Virus record (IMG/VR): IMGVR_UViG_3300048590_000302
Location: 1 to 51,934 of that record
Reading direction: 5' to 3' (one strand)
DNA: 51,934 nucleotides
Source: a virus
Shown here: positions 33,072-40,996 of the stretch, one piece after another
Layout of the letters: each line of letters begins with the position of its first letter
Numbering within the stretch: position 1 is the first letter of the stretch
Notes under the pieces: generated by a model
Seen by the model: only the letters and a program-made list of their open reading frames with translations
What the model was told of the DNA's origin: nothing
Database searches by the model: none
Program-made: the position numbers and the translations under genes

Positions 33072-33415
33072 GATCGTATCCTCTTTAGTTGGTAGATGAC
33101 TTCGCACGTCGGCGGGAATCCATCAAGGATGTTGGCCATTCTGTTTCTTGCAACGATGGCCTGCCTGAGCGATTGACTGACACGGGTCCTGGCTTCGCTC
33201 TTTGCCCTCATCCAGTCCTGCCTTGTCAGGCCGATGATGTTTTCCTCGATCTCGTTAATCATCATTCGATTCTTCTGATGTTCGTCTGAGTTTGGTTCCA
33301 GATGCTGGTCGATGTGGAAGTCGAGCCATGCGACGAGCGCCTGGAGAAACGCCGCCCCCTGCTCCCTTCCCCCGCGCGTGATGAAGTTCATAAGGAATTC
33401 CTCGTGGGATTTCAC
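33038..33415 (-). CDS. Hypothetical helical early protein
   Basis: GTG 33415 is used because GGAGG ends six bases before it and its TGA overlap with the upstream stop is typical of coupled genes. The 125-residue product is rich in helix (EEFLMNFITRGG, then RQAIVARNRMANILDG). The function is unknown. Confidence 0.6.
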   Translation of the reverse strand: MKSHEEFLMNFITRGGREQGAAFLQALVAWLDFHIDQHLEPNSDEHQKNRMMINEIEENIIGLTRQDWMRAKSEARTRVSQSLRQAIVARNRMANILDGFPPTCEVIYQLKRIRSWTLKGQERKT

Positions 33416-33711
33416 AGCTCGTCCTCCCTGCCGAGATCGGCACCGCTTATTCCGAAGCGTTCCAGCGTCTCCCATAGCTCGCAGTCGGCACCGATCCATC
33501 CACCGAAGGTCTTTGCACCGCCAAGCTTAAATCCAAGCTCGACGAATCTGAGGATGGTTTTCTTGTCGATCTGCATGGAGCTGACGGGCCTTGCCTGCAT
33601 CTTCTCGATGGCGTCCAGCCATTCCTGGCGGTCCTTTCGCTTGGCACTGGCCGGTCTGGTTATGTCGCGAATATGGTCGATCTGTGATCGTGTGATAATG
33701 AATTCGTCCAT
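33412..33711 (-). CDS. Hypothetical early protein
   Basis: The 99-residue protein starts at ATG 33711 with AGGA at spacing 6. It has a basic segment (SAKRKDRQEWLDAIEK) that could bind nucleic acid. It lies immediately downstream of recT and may belong to recombination, but no domain supports this. Confidence 0.6.
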   Translation of the reverse strand: MDEFIITRSQIDHIRDITRPASAKRKDRQEWLDAIEKMQARPVSSMQIDKKTILRFVELGFKLGGAKTFGGWIGADCELWETLERFGISGADLGREDEL

Positions 33712-33761
33712 GTGTGTCCTGGAAAGAAAAGGCCCCCTTTCGGAGGCCATGAAGGAAGTCG

Positions 33762-34661
33762 TTATGTGGCCGGCTGCTTCTGAGGTGTTTCAGCCGTCAT
33801 ATCTATCGTGTCATCGGCAAGTATGTCTTCGAGTTCATTTCCGCTGGAGGCTCCCGACCGTGCCCCCTGCTGTTGCCCCATCGGCAGCTTGTCGAGGAGG
33901 CCGGCGTCTTTCGCGACCTGGGCCATGTTCGTTCCTGGTGCTTCGTCCTCGCGATCGTGCATGGTGAGGTCGTTGATTTCCGGGCTCTTCGGCAGCGACT
34001 TGTAGAGACGACGGACGACGGTCTTTCTCGCCATCTGGTCCCAGTGGTCGGTCCATGGAATCGACTTCTTGCCCTTGCGCATCTTCTGCTCGTTTCGATC
34101 GACCTGGTCCTTCGTCATGACCTCAATGATGGTGCCGCCGCCCTTGATCTTGGCCATGGCGTAGACGAGTTTGATGTTCGTCTCGTTCATGTCGGTGTTC
34201 TCGTAGTTTTTCTTGTGGCGGAAGACGATTCCATCGTGGGTCACTTCATGCTGAAAGTCGTCGTTGTGATAGACGACGTCCGACATGATGTACTCGACCT
34301 TTCCCGAGCGCATGGCGATGTCGATCATGCCTTGATAGCCGATTTGCATGGTGACTTCGTTGCCGTATGGAATCAGATACGCCTGGCCGAGTCCTGCGCC
34401 TGGTTCCAGGCCGAGCTGGGCGGCTTTCAGGATGGCCCCGAAGAAGGAGGCTGGATTGTTTTCCGCTGTTCTCGCGAGGGTCGGGTTCATCCGCAGCTCG
34501 GTCAGGGCAATGCGGGCCATGCGATCGGGGTTGATGTGTTTCGGCAGGGCAGCGCCGATCTGGTCCTTGTACTTGATAAGCATCTGGTCGGGACGCATCG
34601 GGGCAACGGCCTGAGTGTTTGCTGGACGGCTGCCGCCGCTAAATGTTGGTGCCTGGGCCAT
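33762..34661 (-). CDS. recT: RecT-family single-strand annealing recombinase
   Basis: The 299-residue protein follows the RecT family closely. It has an N-terminal region with MARIALTELRMNPTLA (48-63), the core ASFFGAILKAAQLGLEPG (70-87), QAYLIPYGNEVTMQIGYQG and a KTVVRRLYKSLPKSP segment before a disordered acidic tail. It anneals single strands produced by the RecE-like exonuclease encoded just upstream, supporting recombination of replicating phage DNA. AAGGAA precedes the ATG. Confidence 0.93.
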   Translation of the reverse strand: MAQAPTFSGGSRPANTQAVAPMRPDQMLIKYKDQIGAALPKHINPDRMARIALTELRMNPTLARTAENNPASFFGAILKAAQLGLEPGAGLGQAYLIPYGNEVTMQIGYQGMIDIAMRSGKVEYIMSDVVYHNDDFQHEVTHDGIVFRHKKNYENTDMNETNIKLVYAMAKIKGGGTIIEVMTKDQVDRNEQKMRKGKKSIPWTDHWDQMARKTVVRRLYKSLPKSPEINDLTMHDREDEAPGTNMAQVAKDAGLLDKLPMGQQQGARSGASSGNELEDILADDTIDMTAETPQKQPAT

Positions 34662-34673
34662 GTGGTCGTTCCT

Positions 34674-34805
34674 TTATTGCTTGATGTTGAGATTCAGCCA
34701 CTTGTGCCCGGTGAGCATCAAGGGTTCAATCATGCTTACATGATATTTCTCGCGGCGCCTCTTGCGTCTTCGGAGAATCCACGTTAGGATTTTCTTACGG
34801 ATCAT
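34674..34805 (-). CDS. Small basic protein between recT and recE
   Basis: The 43-residue protein starts at ATG 34805 behind the shared leader GGAGAGTAATCA. The N-terminal half is very basic (ILRRRKRRREK), suggesting nucleic acid binding. It is short, but has a good ribosome site and a coupled position in the recombination operon. Confidence 0.6.
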   Translation of the reverse strand: MIRKKILTWILRRRKRRREKYHVSMIEPLMLTGHKWLNLNIKQ

Positions 34806-34920
34806 TGATTACTCTCCAAGTAAGACTTTGACACTCCGTACCGAAGCCCGCCATGACTAACCACCTTGGCGGGTTTTCACGTTTCCGGGCTTCGTCGGCA
34901 CTCCCACTCTTCCTTGTCAT
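34795..34920 (-). CDS. Small protein overlapping the next leader
   Basis: A 41-codon frame starts at ATG 34920 with AAAGGA upstream. It ends inside the next gene and overlaps its leader hairpin. The central part (ENPPRWLVMAGFGTECQS) looks non-random. No family is recognised; the frame may instead be a leader peptide controlling downstream translation. Confidence 0.4.
   Translation of the reverse strand: MTRKSGSADEARKRENPPRWLVMAGFGTECQSLTWRVINDP
34809..34823 (-). promoter_or_regulatory. Shared leader element TTACTTGGAGAGTAA
   Basis: On the minus strand the sequence TTACTTGGAGAGTAA places the ribosome site GGAG between inverted arms TTACT and AGTAA, just before a start codon. Copies or variants occur at 35946-35960, 40411-40425, 41595-41608, 38727-38741 and 39477-39490. 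They all precede leftward early genes. It may be a translational operator or simply a fixed strong ribosome site. Confidence 0.6.
34847..34877 (+). terminator. Hairpin with T run, rightward direction
   Basis: CCCGCC (34847-34852) pairs with GGCGGG (34868-34873), then TTTT. On the plus strand this is a terminator, though no rightward gene lies just upstream. On the minus strand it forms a leader hairpin with GGTGGTTAG in its loop. Confidence 0.5.
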
Positions 34921-35123
34921 TCTGATATCCTTTTAAGGTGACTCCCGCGACGTTTGACTTCCTCCTCTTGGCGGAACTCTGTAAGCAGCGTCACGCGGTT
35001 TCACGTCGAACTCAAGGTGGTGGGGTTCACTGGGAAGTCCATTACACGGTAGCTTCGTCGCCTCCGTGCCCTTTGAATCCCATCACCCCCGACGACGACA
35101 AGGTCTGCCTTTCATTCCCCTAC
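34921..35123 (-). other. Gap between recE and the small leader genes
   Basis: No convincing gene is seen. The minus strand holds a cascade of very short overlapping frames (13, 13 and 23 codons) without good ribosome sites. They may be decayed leader peptides. Confidence 0.4.
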
Positions 35124-35945
35124 TTAAACGACGAGCCCGAGATCTTCGAGCCGTCGCAATTCCTCCTGAAGCTCTCTTTCCTCGTGTGGCGTAATCCTGA
35201 TCTCGTCAACCTCGAACGAATAGCCTGGCCATTCCTTTGATGCCATGCAGTCGCGATAGAGGTCGATGGCCTTTCGACAGTGGACGTACCACGCATAGTC
35301 AATCAGCGTCTGATCGGGCGACATGATCTTTGCGCAGTAGGGTTCCTCCATCTCGATGACGAGGAAGTAGACCTTTCTTCGGATACCGTCGTGGATTTCC
35401 GCCACGCGCTGATACCAAGCGGCCTGGATGTGGTAGCCGTAGAGGCGGAATTTCTTTTTGAAGTTGTCGGCCTTCTTAATGTACTCGCCGAACTCGGAGG
35501 AGGTTTTCACGTCGAGGATCATGCGCGGGTTTATGAAGTCGTAGAGGGCCTTTCCCGGAACGCCATCGACCTCGACATAGATGTCTTTCTCGCGCTCACC
35601 GGGAAGGCCGAGGAACTTGCAGATTTTGTTGTTCTGAAGAACCTTCTGCGCGACCTTGCAGGCAATATCGTACTCTTCCTGAGTGAGGATGAATTTCTTC
35701 GGGTGAAGCAGGCGGAACTTGTCGGCTGACTTCGTCGTCAGGGATTTTCCTGGGAAGACCTCGACCTCGTCGCGGATGACTTCGGGAGTCAGCAGAATAT
35801 AGTGGACCATCTCGCCAATGCGGAGGGACTTGGAGCCCTTGTGCTCCTTCTTTCTCCAGGTGATATAGTGCTCGGGGCTCTGCATGAGTTGTTTGATGCC
35901 TGAGTTGCTGAGCGCTTCTCGGGAATAGTATTCGGGCTTAAGCAT
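35124..35945 (-). CDS. RecE-like PD-(D/E)XK exonuclease
   Basis: The 273-residue protein has the exonuclease VIII / YqaJ-like core. GVPGKALYDFINPRMILDVKTS (127-148) holds the catalytic D and DVK. The helix YHIQAAWYQRVAEI supplies the conserved Gln and Tyr. It resects double-stranded ends so that RecT can anneal them. The gene is preceded by a promoter-like pair and the shared leader TTACTTGGAGAGTAA, and heads the recET operon. Confidence 0.87.
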   Translation of the reverse strand: MLKPEYYSREALSNSGIKQLMQSPEHYITWRKKEHKGSKSLRIGEMVHYILLTPEVIRDEVEVFPGKSLTTKSADKFRLLHPKKFILTQEEYDIACKVAQKVLQNNKICKFLGLPGEREKDIYVEVDGVPGKALYDFINPRMILDVKTSSEFGEYIKKADNFKKKFRLYGYHIQAAWYQRVAEIHDGIRRKVYFLVIEMEEPYCAKIMSPDQTLIDYAWYVHCRKAIDLYRDCMASKEWPGYSFEVDEIRITPHEERELQEELRRLEDLGLVV

Positions 35946-36247
35946 TTACTCTCCAAGTAAGACCTTATCATTCCAGCGTTATCCCATGAGGCTAACCACA
36001 ACCTCAAGAAATAGTTCTTCGTAACAAGCTACATCGCTTGTTATTCCATAAAATTGGCAAAAGCACAAGAGGAATCATCACCCACATAACACAGGCTAGA
36101 CAAGCGCCATGGCGGATAGACCACCCATACGCCGCGACCATCAAGGACCATGAAACGACAAAACCCCAAGCGCCTTGGCACTCAGGGTTTATGACTTTGA
36201 TGATTTTAACTATGCGTGAATCGTCAGGACGATTCGACCATGTGAGC
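35946..36247 (-). promoter_or_regulatory. Upstream control region of the recE-recT operon
   Basis: This gap of about 300 bases contains the leader element, a candidate promoter (-35 TTGAGG at 36007-36002, -10 GATAAC at 35983-35978, spacing 18), an overlapping GAGG...CCTC inverted repeat, and a perfect 8-bp hairpin TAACAAGC/GCTTGTTA (36021-36042). A possible membrane-protein frame also crosses it (see the low-confidence entry at 36004-36285). Confidence 0.5.
35978..36007 (-). promoter_or_regulatory. Leftward promoter for recE-recT
   Basis: On the minus strand TTGAGG, 18 bases, then GATAAC. GAGG and CCTC half sites inside the spacer form an inverted repeat that could be an operator. Confidence 0.4.
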
Positions 36248-36285
36248 TTATTCGTCGCGAAGCTTCGCATCAAGCATATTTGCAA
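36004..36285 (-). CDS. Possible small membrane protein (weak)
   Basis: The frame encodes two strongly hydrophobic segments (VVSWSLMVAAYGW and LACVMWVMIPLVLLPILW) followed by a basic end, which looks protein-like. However, it has no good ribosome site, it begins inside the upstream gene, and its stop is the -35 box of the recE promoter. Confidence 0.25.
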   Translation of the reverse strand: MQICLMRSFATNKLTWSNRPDDSRIVKIIKVINPECQGAWGFVVSWSLMVAAYGWSIRHGACLACVMWVMIPLVLLPILWNNKRCSLLRRTIS

Positions 36286-36481
36286 GGTCGCGCTCCGTTA
36301 TGTGACGGCTGCCGGATCGCTGCGAGGTGAAGCACTTTTCGCAGAGGATGTCCTTCCAGTCGGGCTGCCAGTCGTCGCGGCCTGTCTTATATGCAAGCTC
36401 CCGCGCCACGCGAAGATCGTGCGTATGGGCCTTTGTCAGGCGCTTCTTGCAGCAGGGGCATGAGGTCGGCAGTCGCTTCAT
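36248..36481 (-). CDS. Zinc-ribbon protein
   Basis: The 77-residue protein has CPCC at 8-11 and CEKC at 47-50, an HNH-like or zinc-ribbon spacing. The start ATG 36481 has GGAG plus the GACGACGAC spacer. Such small zinc proteins are often DNA-binding in phage early regions. No catalytic His-Asn pattern is seen. Confidence 0.7.
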   Translation of the reverse strand: MKRLPTSCPCCKKRLTKAHTHDLRVARELAYKTGRDDWQPDWKDILCEKCFTSQRSGSRHITERDLANMLDAKLRDE

Positions 36482-36594
36482 GTCGTCGTCTCCTATGGGG
36501 CTTTCCCTTATCGTACATCATGTACGGGCCGGCATCCTCTACCCATCGTTTCCGTATAGAATATGCCTGCGTGCATACACAGAGGAGATGCCAA

Positions 36595-36840
36595 ATGAAG
36601 GACATGATTATAGAGTGGATCGTCGATATCGTTCTGAGAAACCTCGAACCTCACGTTATCCGGGAACTGGCCCGCAAGCTCCAGTGCGTGATGGCTCCCA
36701 TCGTTCGCGAGCACAAGGACGAGATCTTTGCCCGTCTGCATGCGAAGGCGCTGGAGACGGACACTGTGATCGACGACGCCGTTTATCAGGCGCTTGACGC
36801 ATTCATCGACCAACTGCTTCCCGAGACATGCGAAGCCTGA
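36595..36840 (+). CDS. Small helical protein, only rightward gene in the early block
   Basis: The 81-residue protein begins at ATG 36595 behind GAGGAG (spacing 7) and is predicted helical (LARKLQCVMAPIVREHKDEIFARL). A TATAGAATAT element lies about 40 bases upstream. It faces the leftward operons and lies just beyond their hairpin terminator, so it appears to be an independent transcription unit. The function is unknown. Confidence 0.65.
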   Translation: MKDMIIEWIVDIVLRNLEPHVIRELARKLQCVMAPIVREHKDEIFARLHAKALETDTVIDDAVYQALDAFIDQLLPETCEA

Positions 36841-36875
36841 AAAAGAAAAGACCGGGGAGTTCTGCACCCGGTCTT
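36840..36875 (-). terminator. Leftward rho-independent terminator
   Basis: AAGACCGGG (36848-36856) pairs with CCCGGTCTT (36867-36875). On the minus strand it is followed by TTTTCTTTTT. It ends the leftward transcript from the 37-42 kb genes before the opposing gene. Confidence 0.8.
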
Positions 36876-37060
36876 CCTGTCTAGCGCTATCTCGTTGTTG
36901 TTTCTCTTCCACCGATATCCTGTCAGGAACTTCCCGCCATCGTACTGACAGCGAACGAGGGAGTCAGGCAGACTTTCCCTGTCAGCAGGTCGCGTCGGTG
37001 GGCTGCGGCTCCTGCTGCTTATTTTCCTACCTCAATCCTCGAACCTCTTCAAGACTTTTC

Positions 37061-37336
37061 TCATTCCAGCTCTCTGATATCCGGGATATTCGCCGCTATC
37101 GCCTCGCGGATGAGCTTTCTCTCCCAGTCGCCCAGCACCCGCTTCTGCTCGTCGGCGGCCATTCTTTCCCCATCGACGAAGAGCCTGTGCGTGGAATCGA
37201 AGAAGGTCCAGCGTCCCCGGCTTTCATCCTCGGGGCGAATCTCATGCTCGAATGTGTAGTAGACTTCGAGGGAGTATGTTTTCCCGTCGTCCACGAATTC
37301 AATTAGCCTGTCGATTGTTTTTAGTGTTGGCTTCAT
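37061..37336 (-). CDS. Hypothetical early protein
   Basis: The 91-residue protein has ATG 37336 behind GAGGAAG. It starts with a helix, then strands (KTYSLEVYYTFEHEI). It is the last gene before the leftward terminator. No domain is recognised. Confidence 0.65.
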   Translation of the reverse strand: MKPTLKTIDRLIEFVDDGKTYSLEVYYTFEHEIRPEDESRGRWTFFDSTHRLFVDGERMAADEQKRVLGDWERKLIREAIAANIPDIRELE

Positions 37337-37742
37337 TCTTCCTCGCCCTTTCTCTTGCCTGCTTGATGTCCTTGCACAGCTCGCGATACTTCGGCAGCCA
37401 CGGCCCAAAGTGGTTCGTCAGCATGTTCCATCGTTTGGCGTCGTTCCATGTATAGAACGTGACATCGACCACCTGACGACCTCTGTAGTAGTCGGTTTTC
37501 TCCACCTCGTAGCAACAGAACTCTCCCGCATGTTCACCGTCGAGCACGATGCCGAAGTCGAAGCACGAGCTGTTTGCCTCCAGCCATGCGTGAGCATAGC
37601 GCTCGCCCGTATCTTCGTGAATCAATATTCCGTGCGCCATCACGTATTCGTTTGTCCACTGTCGTTTCTTGTCTTCCTTCACGAGCCTCTGAAATTCATC
37701 CAGGGCATTGTCGAAGCACTTTCCTGTTGGTCCTATTCTCAC
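37299..37742 (-). CDS. Hypothetical early protein
   Basis: GTG 37742 is supported by GGAGG eight bases away and overlap with the upstream TGA. The 147-residue protein has two cysteines in EFCCYEVEKTDYYRG and a basic helical C-terminus. The function is unknown. Confidence 0.65.
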   Translation of the reverse strand: MRIGPTGKCFDNALDEFQRLVKEDKKRQWTNEYVMAHGILIHEDTGERYAHAWLEANSSCFDFGIVLDGEHAGEFCCYEVEKTDYYRGRQVVDVTFYTWNDAKRWNMLTNHFGPWLPKYRELCKDIKQARERARKNEANTKNNRQAN

Positions 37743-38722
37743 TGCATGGCCTCCTGCTGACCCATATCGTATTCGATTGGCTTCGTTTTCCTGCGCTGCC
37801 TGATGTGTTCCCTTACCAGTACAGCCTTGTATTCCTTTCGCCCTGGTCCGACCGGCTGCATGCGAATGAATGGCTCCACGCCCCAGGCATCGACGAACGA
37901 CTGACGATCTTTCTTCCAGTTGTAGCCGATGATCTTGAAGGGATGCTCGGCGAATTCCTTGTGCGCACGGACGGGCTTTGTGCTGGTCGGTGTCTGGTAT
38001 CTAATTGCATTTCTATGCTCGCGCATGTCGGGGTTGCCCGATTCGATATAGACCATCATCTTGAGGGCGAGCATCACGATTTCATTGTATTCCGTACCAT
38101 GGCTGGTGGTTTCCACCAGGATTGGCCCTGCCGATGGCCTCATGAGTCGCGTGGCTATTTTCACATCGTCCTCGTCGTCCTCTCCGAAGAAGATCATGAA
38201 GGTTTCTATTCCATGGGTGCCCCACGGGATGCTGGCGGCGAACATTTCCGTGACCCTGATATCACCGTGCTTATCCATTGACGGCGTTATGATCGGTTCG
38301 GGGAACCTGACACACATCGCGGTAAACGCCGGCACCATCGACCAGTCGAGATTCTTCAGGCGGGCCTTTCTCAATATCCTGAAGAAGTCCTTCGCGACGA
38401 CGTAGAAGTCGGGATTTGACAGATGAGCGAAGAGCATGGGCCTGAAGTATTCCATCTTTCTTGCTTCGTCAGACATGGCGTTGACTATCTGAGATCCATA
38501 GCTCTCAATTTTAAAATCAAGCCATCCAAGATCAACGATCTTATCGGCAAACCTCGCCGCGAATTCAATAAGATCATCCGTCTCCGCTATCATCATCTTT
38601 TCTTCGTCGTTGACGAACTCCCACATGGCATGAGCCATCGCCACGTCGAGGATGTCAGACTTTTTCGTTGGGCGTCGTATCTTCTCTATCTTGAACTTCT
38701 TTTCCATTGGATGTTCAATCAT
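37739..38722 (-). CDS. Hypothetical protein of 327 residues
   Basis: This is the largest unrecognised early protein. It is mostly helical and acidic in the middle (FFGEDDEDDVKIATRL). A conserved-looking C-terminal segment (WGVEPFIRMQPVGPGRKEY) is followed by basic residues. The shared leader variant CTTGGAGAGTAACCA precedes ATG 38722. It may act on host functions; no motif identifies it. Confidence 0.7.
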   Translation of the reverse strand: MIEHPMEKKFKIEKIRRPTKKSDILDVAMAHAMWEFVNDEEKMMIAETDDLIEFAARFADKIVDLGWLDFKIESYGSQIVNAMSDEARKMEYFRPMLFAHLSNPDFYVVAKDFFRILRKARLKNLDWSMVPAFTAMCVRFPEPIITPSMDKHGDIRVTEMFAASIPWGTHGIETFMIFFGEDDEDDVKIATRLMRPSAGPILVETTSHGTEYNEIVMLALKMMVYIESGNPDMREHRNAIRYQTPTSTKPVRAHKEFAEHPFKIIGYNWKKDRQSFVDAWGVEPFIRMQPVGPGRKEYKAVLVREHIRQRRKTKPIEYDMGQQEAMQ

Positions 38723-38955
38723 TGGTTACTCTCCAAGCTTAATTCCCATCTGGTCATTTCCACGAATCCCCAGAGTCCGGTGACATCCGATCTCGTAACC
38801 ACTCGCACAATAGCCACCGACGGGAGAAACGTCACATGCCTGTCTCCAGGACCGTAGGCGTCAACAGTCCTGGAGTTGTCAACTATCGTCATATCCTCCC
38901 TGATATCGAACCGCTGAAGAAACAGCTCCTCAACACCGCATCGTCTCCGCTCCAC
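38719..38955 (-). CDS. Hypothetical small protein
   Basis: The 78-residue frame starts at GTG 38955 with AGGGG upstream. Its last codons run through the leader of the next gene (ending LESNQ), which couples the two. The sequence is beta-rich. The start is uncertain. Confidence 0.5.
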   Translation of the reverse strand: MERRRCGVEELFLQRFDIREDMTIVDNSRTVDAYGPGDRHVTFLPSVAIVRVVTRSDVTGLWGFVEMTRWELSLESNQ

Positions 38956-38981
38956 TGCAACCCCTGGTCTGCTCGTCGTCT

Positions 38982-39239
38982 TTATTTGATATGTCTGTCG
39001 CGATCCCTGTTCTGCATCCGCTTCACGTAGGCGTCGATCTCCTCGTTTACCGAGGCGCGGAATCCCGCCGCAAGCTGTCTTGAGACGATGTCGAGGATTT
39101 CGTCGATCATCACATCCACATGCTCTGCGGAGAACCTTCGCCGCGTCAGGCGCTGGAGTTTCCCGGCCATCGCATCCCTGAGCCGATGCTCGGCCCAGCT
39201 TCTCTCATGGAGTGGATTTACCGGACTTCGCTTCGTCAC
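38982..39239 (-). CDS. Hypothetical small helical protein
   Basis: The 85-residue protein starts at GTG 39239 with GGAGG at spacing 5. It consists of basic amphipathic helices (AGKLQRLTRRRFSAEHVDVM). It overlaps the upstream gene by 35 bases. The function is unknown. Confidence 0.6.
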   Translation of the reverse strand: MTKRSPVNPLHERSWAEHRLRDAMAGKLQRLTRRRFSAEHVDVMIDEILDIVSRQLAAGFRASVNEEIDAYVKRMQNRDRDRHIK

Positions 39240-39474
39240 TTCGTCCTCCTGTCGCGGGCTTCCATTCCCGCATCGTGGTAAATGGTGTCTCCGCCATCAT
39301 CGCCGTTATGAGCGATATGATCTCGTCGTCGGTGAGGTCGCGTCGTCGCCACGGGGTTTCCTGGATGGCAATGCTTATTCCCTTCGACATGAGGTGCATT
39401 GCCAGGGATCGGGCGATTATGTTTCTCGTCTGGGTCTTGCCTGATTCCATTACATCGTCGATCATTGTAGTCAT
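39205..39474 (-). CDS. Hypothetical small protein
   Basis: ATG 39474 follows the shared leader variant CTTGGAGAGTACCCC. The 89-residue protein has a helix-turn-helix-like middle (ARSLAMHLMSKGISIAIQE), but the match is weak. Confidence 0.6.
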   Translation of the reverse strand: MTTMIDDVMESGKTQTRNIIARSLAMHLMSKGISIAIQETPWRRRDLTDDEIISLITAMMAETPFTTMREWKPATGGRSDEAKSGKSTP

Positions 39475-39527
39475 GGGGTACTCTCCAAGGTTTGATTCCA
39501 GCTTAAGCGTTTGAACTCGTTGCGTGG

Positions 39528-39564
39528 GGGACCGGGTGAACCACACCCGATCCCTCGTTTTTTT
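39528..39564 (+). terminator. Strong hairpin with T7 tract, rightward direction
   Basis: GGGACCGGGTG (39528-39538) pairs with CACCCGATCCC (39544-39554), one G-U, loop of 5, followed by TCG and seven T. It is oriented against the leftward genes, so it may block antisense transcription. Read leftward it is a hairpin with TGGTT in the loop, directly after the DUF932 stop. Confidence 0.6.
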
Positions 39565-39566
39565 AT

Positions 39567-40408
39567 CTAGCTGACGACGACGCTTGTTCCTGCTCTGTGG
39601 GTCACGCCTCTCGTGTGACCGTAGAGGCCCGTTTCCACCTGTTCAAGGCCGAGAACGCTTCCCGTCTTCGCGATCGTATCGACGAAGCGTGCCGCGCGTT
39701 CCATCCTCTGAAGTCTCCCGACGGGCGAGAGTTTTCCCTGGTGCGTGAGTTCATAGGTGAAGTTCTGCATCAGGTCCCAGTAGGTGTTGGCGGATTTCAT
39801 CAACAGTCGATCCTTGCCACCGATTGATACCACATCGCGAATTCTCGCGCACTCGACAATCGTCGCATAGTCAACGTCGAGATCCCTTTCCGCGTAGGTC
39901 CGCCAGACTCCCGATTGATCCCGGTAGGTGTCGAGCACGTTGTCGGGTTCGGGGAATTTGATTGGCGCTTGTGAGGTCACATGGCGATAGGTGTAGGAGT
40001 AGATGTTTTTCGGGATGACCATTCCGTTGAGGCACGAGAGGACCAATGCTCCGACCTGGACGCGCACGGCGCTTTCCGCGTTGTATGAATTCTCGACGAA
40101 GACGCGAAGACCGACGAATCACCGCGCTGGATGGTGAGGAGATTTCCAGCGTCGCGGTAGGTGTACTCGGCAACGACACGGGCTCCGTTCTTTGCGATGT
40201 TGAATCGCCGCTCTGGTTCGCCGAAGACGGAGATGAATTTCTCTGCCGAGTCGAACACATGGTCATGCTTCACTATCTGATAGCGGTCGGAGACGGTTGC
40301 GATCGGAAGTTCCATGTCTTTCCGCACGACGGCGCGGACGTTCGGGATGTCAACTCCACTCTTGAGGTACACTTTTTCGAGTTCAACGGGGAATCTGTAC
40401 TCTGACAT
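39567..40408 (-). pseudogene. DUF932-family protein, split by a frameshift
   Basis: Residues 1 to about 100 lie in one frame from ATG 40408, behind the leader TTACTTGGAGAGTAAGA. They contain family motifs (LPIATVSDRYQIVKHDHVFDS and VAEYTYRDAG). The conserved continuation VENSYNAESAVRVQVGALVL and LSCLNGMVIPKNI is in another frame down to 39567. A one-base shift is needed around 40094-40110, in a repetitive GACGAAGACGCGAAGAC tract, with no slippery heptamer. Either a sequencing error or a real inactivation explains it. DUF932 proteins are common near recT and replication genes and may bind DNA. Confidence 0.7.
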
Positions 40409-40459
40409 TCTTACTCTCCAAGTAATGATCGTTTCATCAGGGGCCCAACCCCTGATTTC

Positions 40460-40494
40460 ACCAGTGTTATCAACCACTTAGCACTGGTTGTCAA
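40460..40494 (-). promoter_or_regulatory. Leftward promoter with overlapping operator palindrome
   Basis: On the minus strand TTGACA (40494-40489), 17 bases, then GATAAC (40471-40466). The inverted repeat ACCAGTG / CACTGGT (40460-40466 and 40482-40488) covers the spacer and -10, as expected for a repressor site. An 8-bp hairpin ATCAGGGG/CCCCTGAT lies downstream in the leader. Confidence 0.6.
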
Positions 40495-40498
40495 GAAA

Positions 40499-40561
40499 TT
40501 ATTTTCGCTCCAATCTCTCCGCTATCTCCCTGGCCGCTTCCAGCTTTTTGATCCTCGTCAT
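40499..40561 (-). CDS. Very small basic peptide
   Basis: A 20-codon frame (ATG overlapping the upstream stop as ATGA, GAGGG upstream) encodes a charged amphipathic helix (KKLEAAREIAERLERK). It ends beside the promoter at 40494. It may be translated but is too short to be certain. Confidence 0.3.
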   Translation of the reverse strand: MTRIKKLEAAREIAERLERK

Positions 40562-40737
40562 TTCGCCCTCACTTCGTAGCATGGCATCAATGTCTTAAGG
40601 TGTGGCATCTGGTTGAGTTGGTATGAAATCCACTGAATGAGTTCACTGCCTTCAATATCCAGCTCTGTATGAATCAGACCGGGAAACTCCTCGATCATTC
40701 GGGCGATCAGCCAGCATGAGTCCTTTTCAACGCTCAT
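40558..40737 (-). CDS. Hypothetical 59-residue protein
   Basis: ATG 40737 has GGGAAGAG upstream and overlaps the end of the preceding gene by 11 bases. The helical product (SCWLIARMIEEFPGLIHTE) fits the coupled small-gene style of this operon. The function is unknown. Confidence 0.65.
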   Translation of the reverse strand: MSVEKDSCWLIARMIEEFPGLIHTELDIEGSELIQWISYQLNQMPHLKTLMPCYEVRAK

Positions 40738-40996
40738 TGTCTCTTCCCAACTGCGACTGACTGATCGCCTTATTTATAATGTCCACAATCTCCTTGTTGT
40801 TGATTCGCGTGAACCCCTGAAGGTTTCTCGATCCAATTGCGCCACCGATCTGATAATTGGTGAAGATCTTCTGCATGGTGGCAGTCGGTTCCTTGCAGTA
40901 TGTGATCATCTGGTAAATATCCCCGCCAGGACCCCAGAAGAATTCGCCGACGTTGCTTTCATCCATCACTTGTCCTCCCAAGTTAAGTTCATCCAT
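40727..40996 (-). CDS. Hypothetical early protein with two possible starts
   Basis: ATG 40996 (GGAGG at spacing 8, TAATG overlap with the upstream stop) and a second in-frame ATG ten codons later with its own GGAGG are both credible. The two starts share a similar MDE-leader. The 89-residue protein has an IIDIINKAISQSQ-like C-terminal helix. The function is unknown. Confidence 0.6.
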   Translation of the reverse strand: MDELNLGGQVMDESNVGEFFWGPGGDIYQMITYCKEPTATMQKIFTNYQIGGAIGSRNLQGFTRINNKEIVDIINKAISQSQLGRDNER

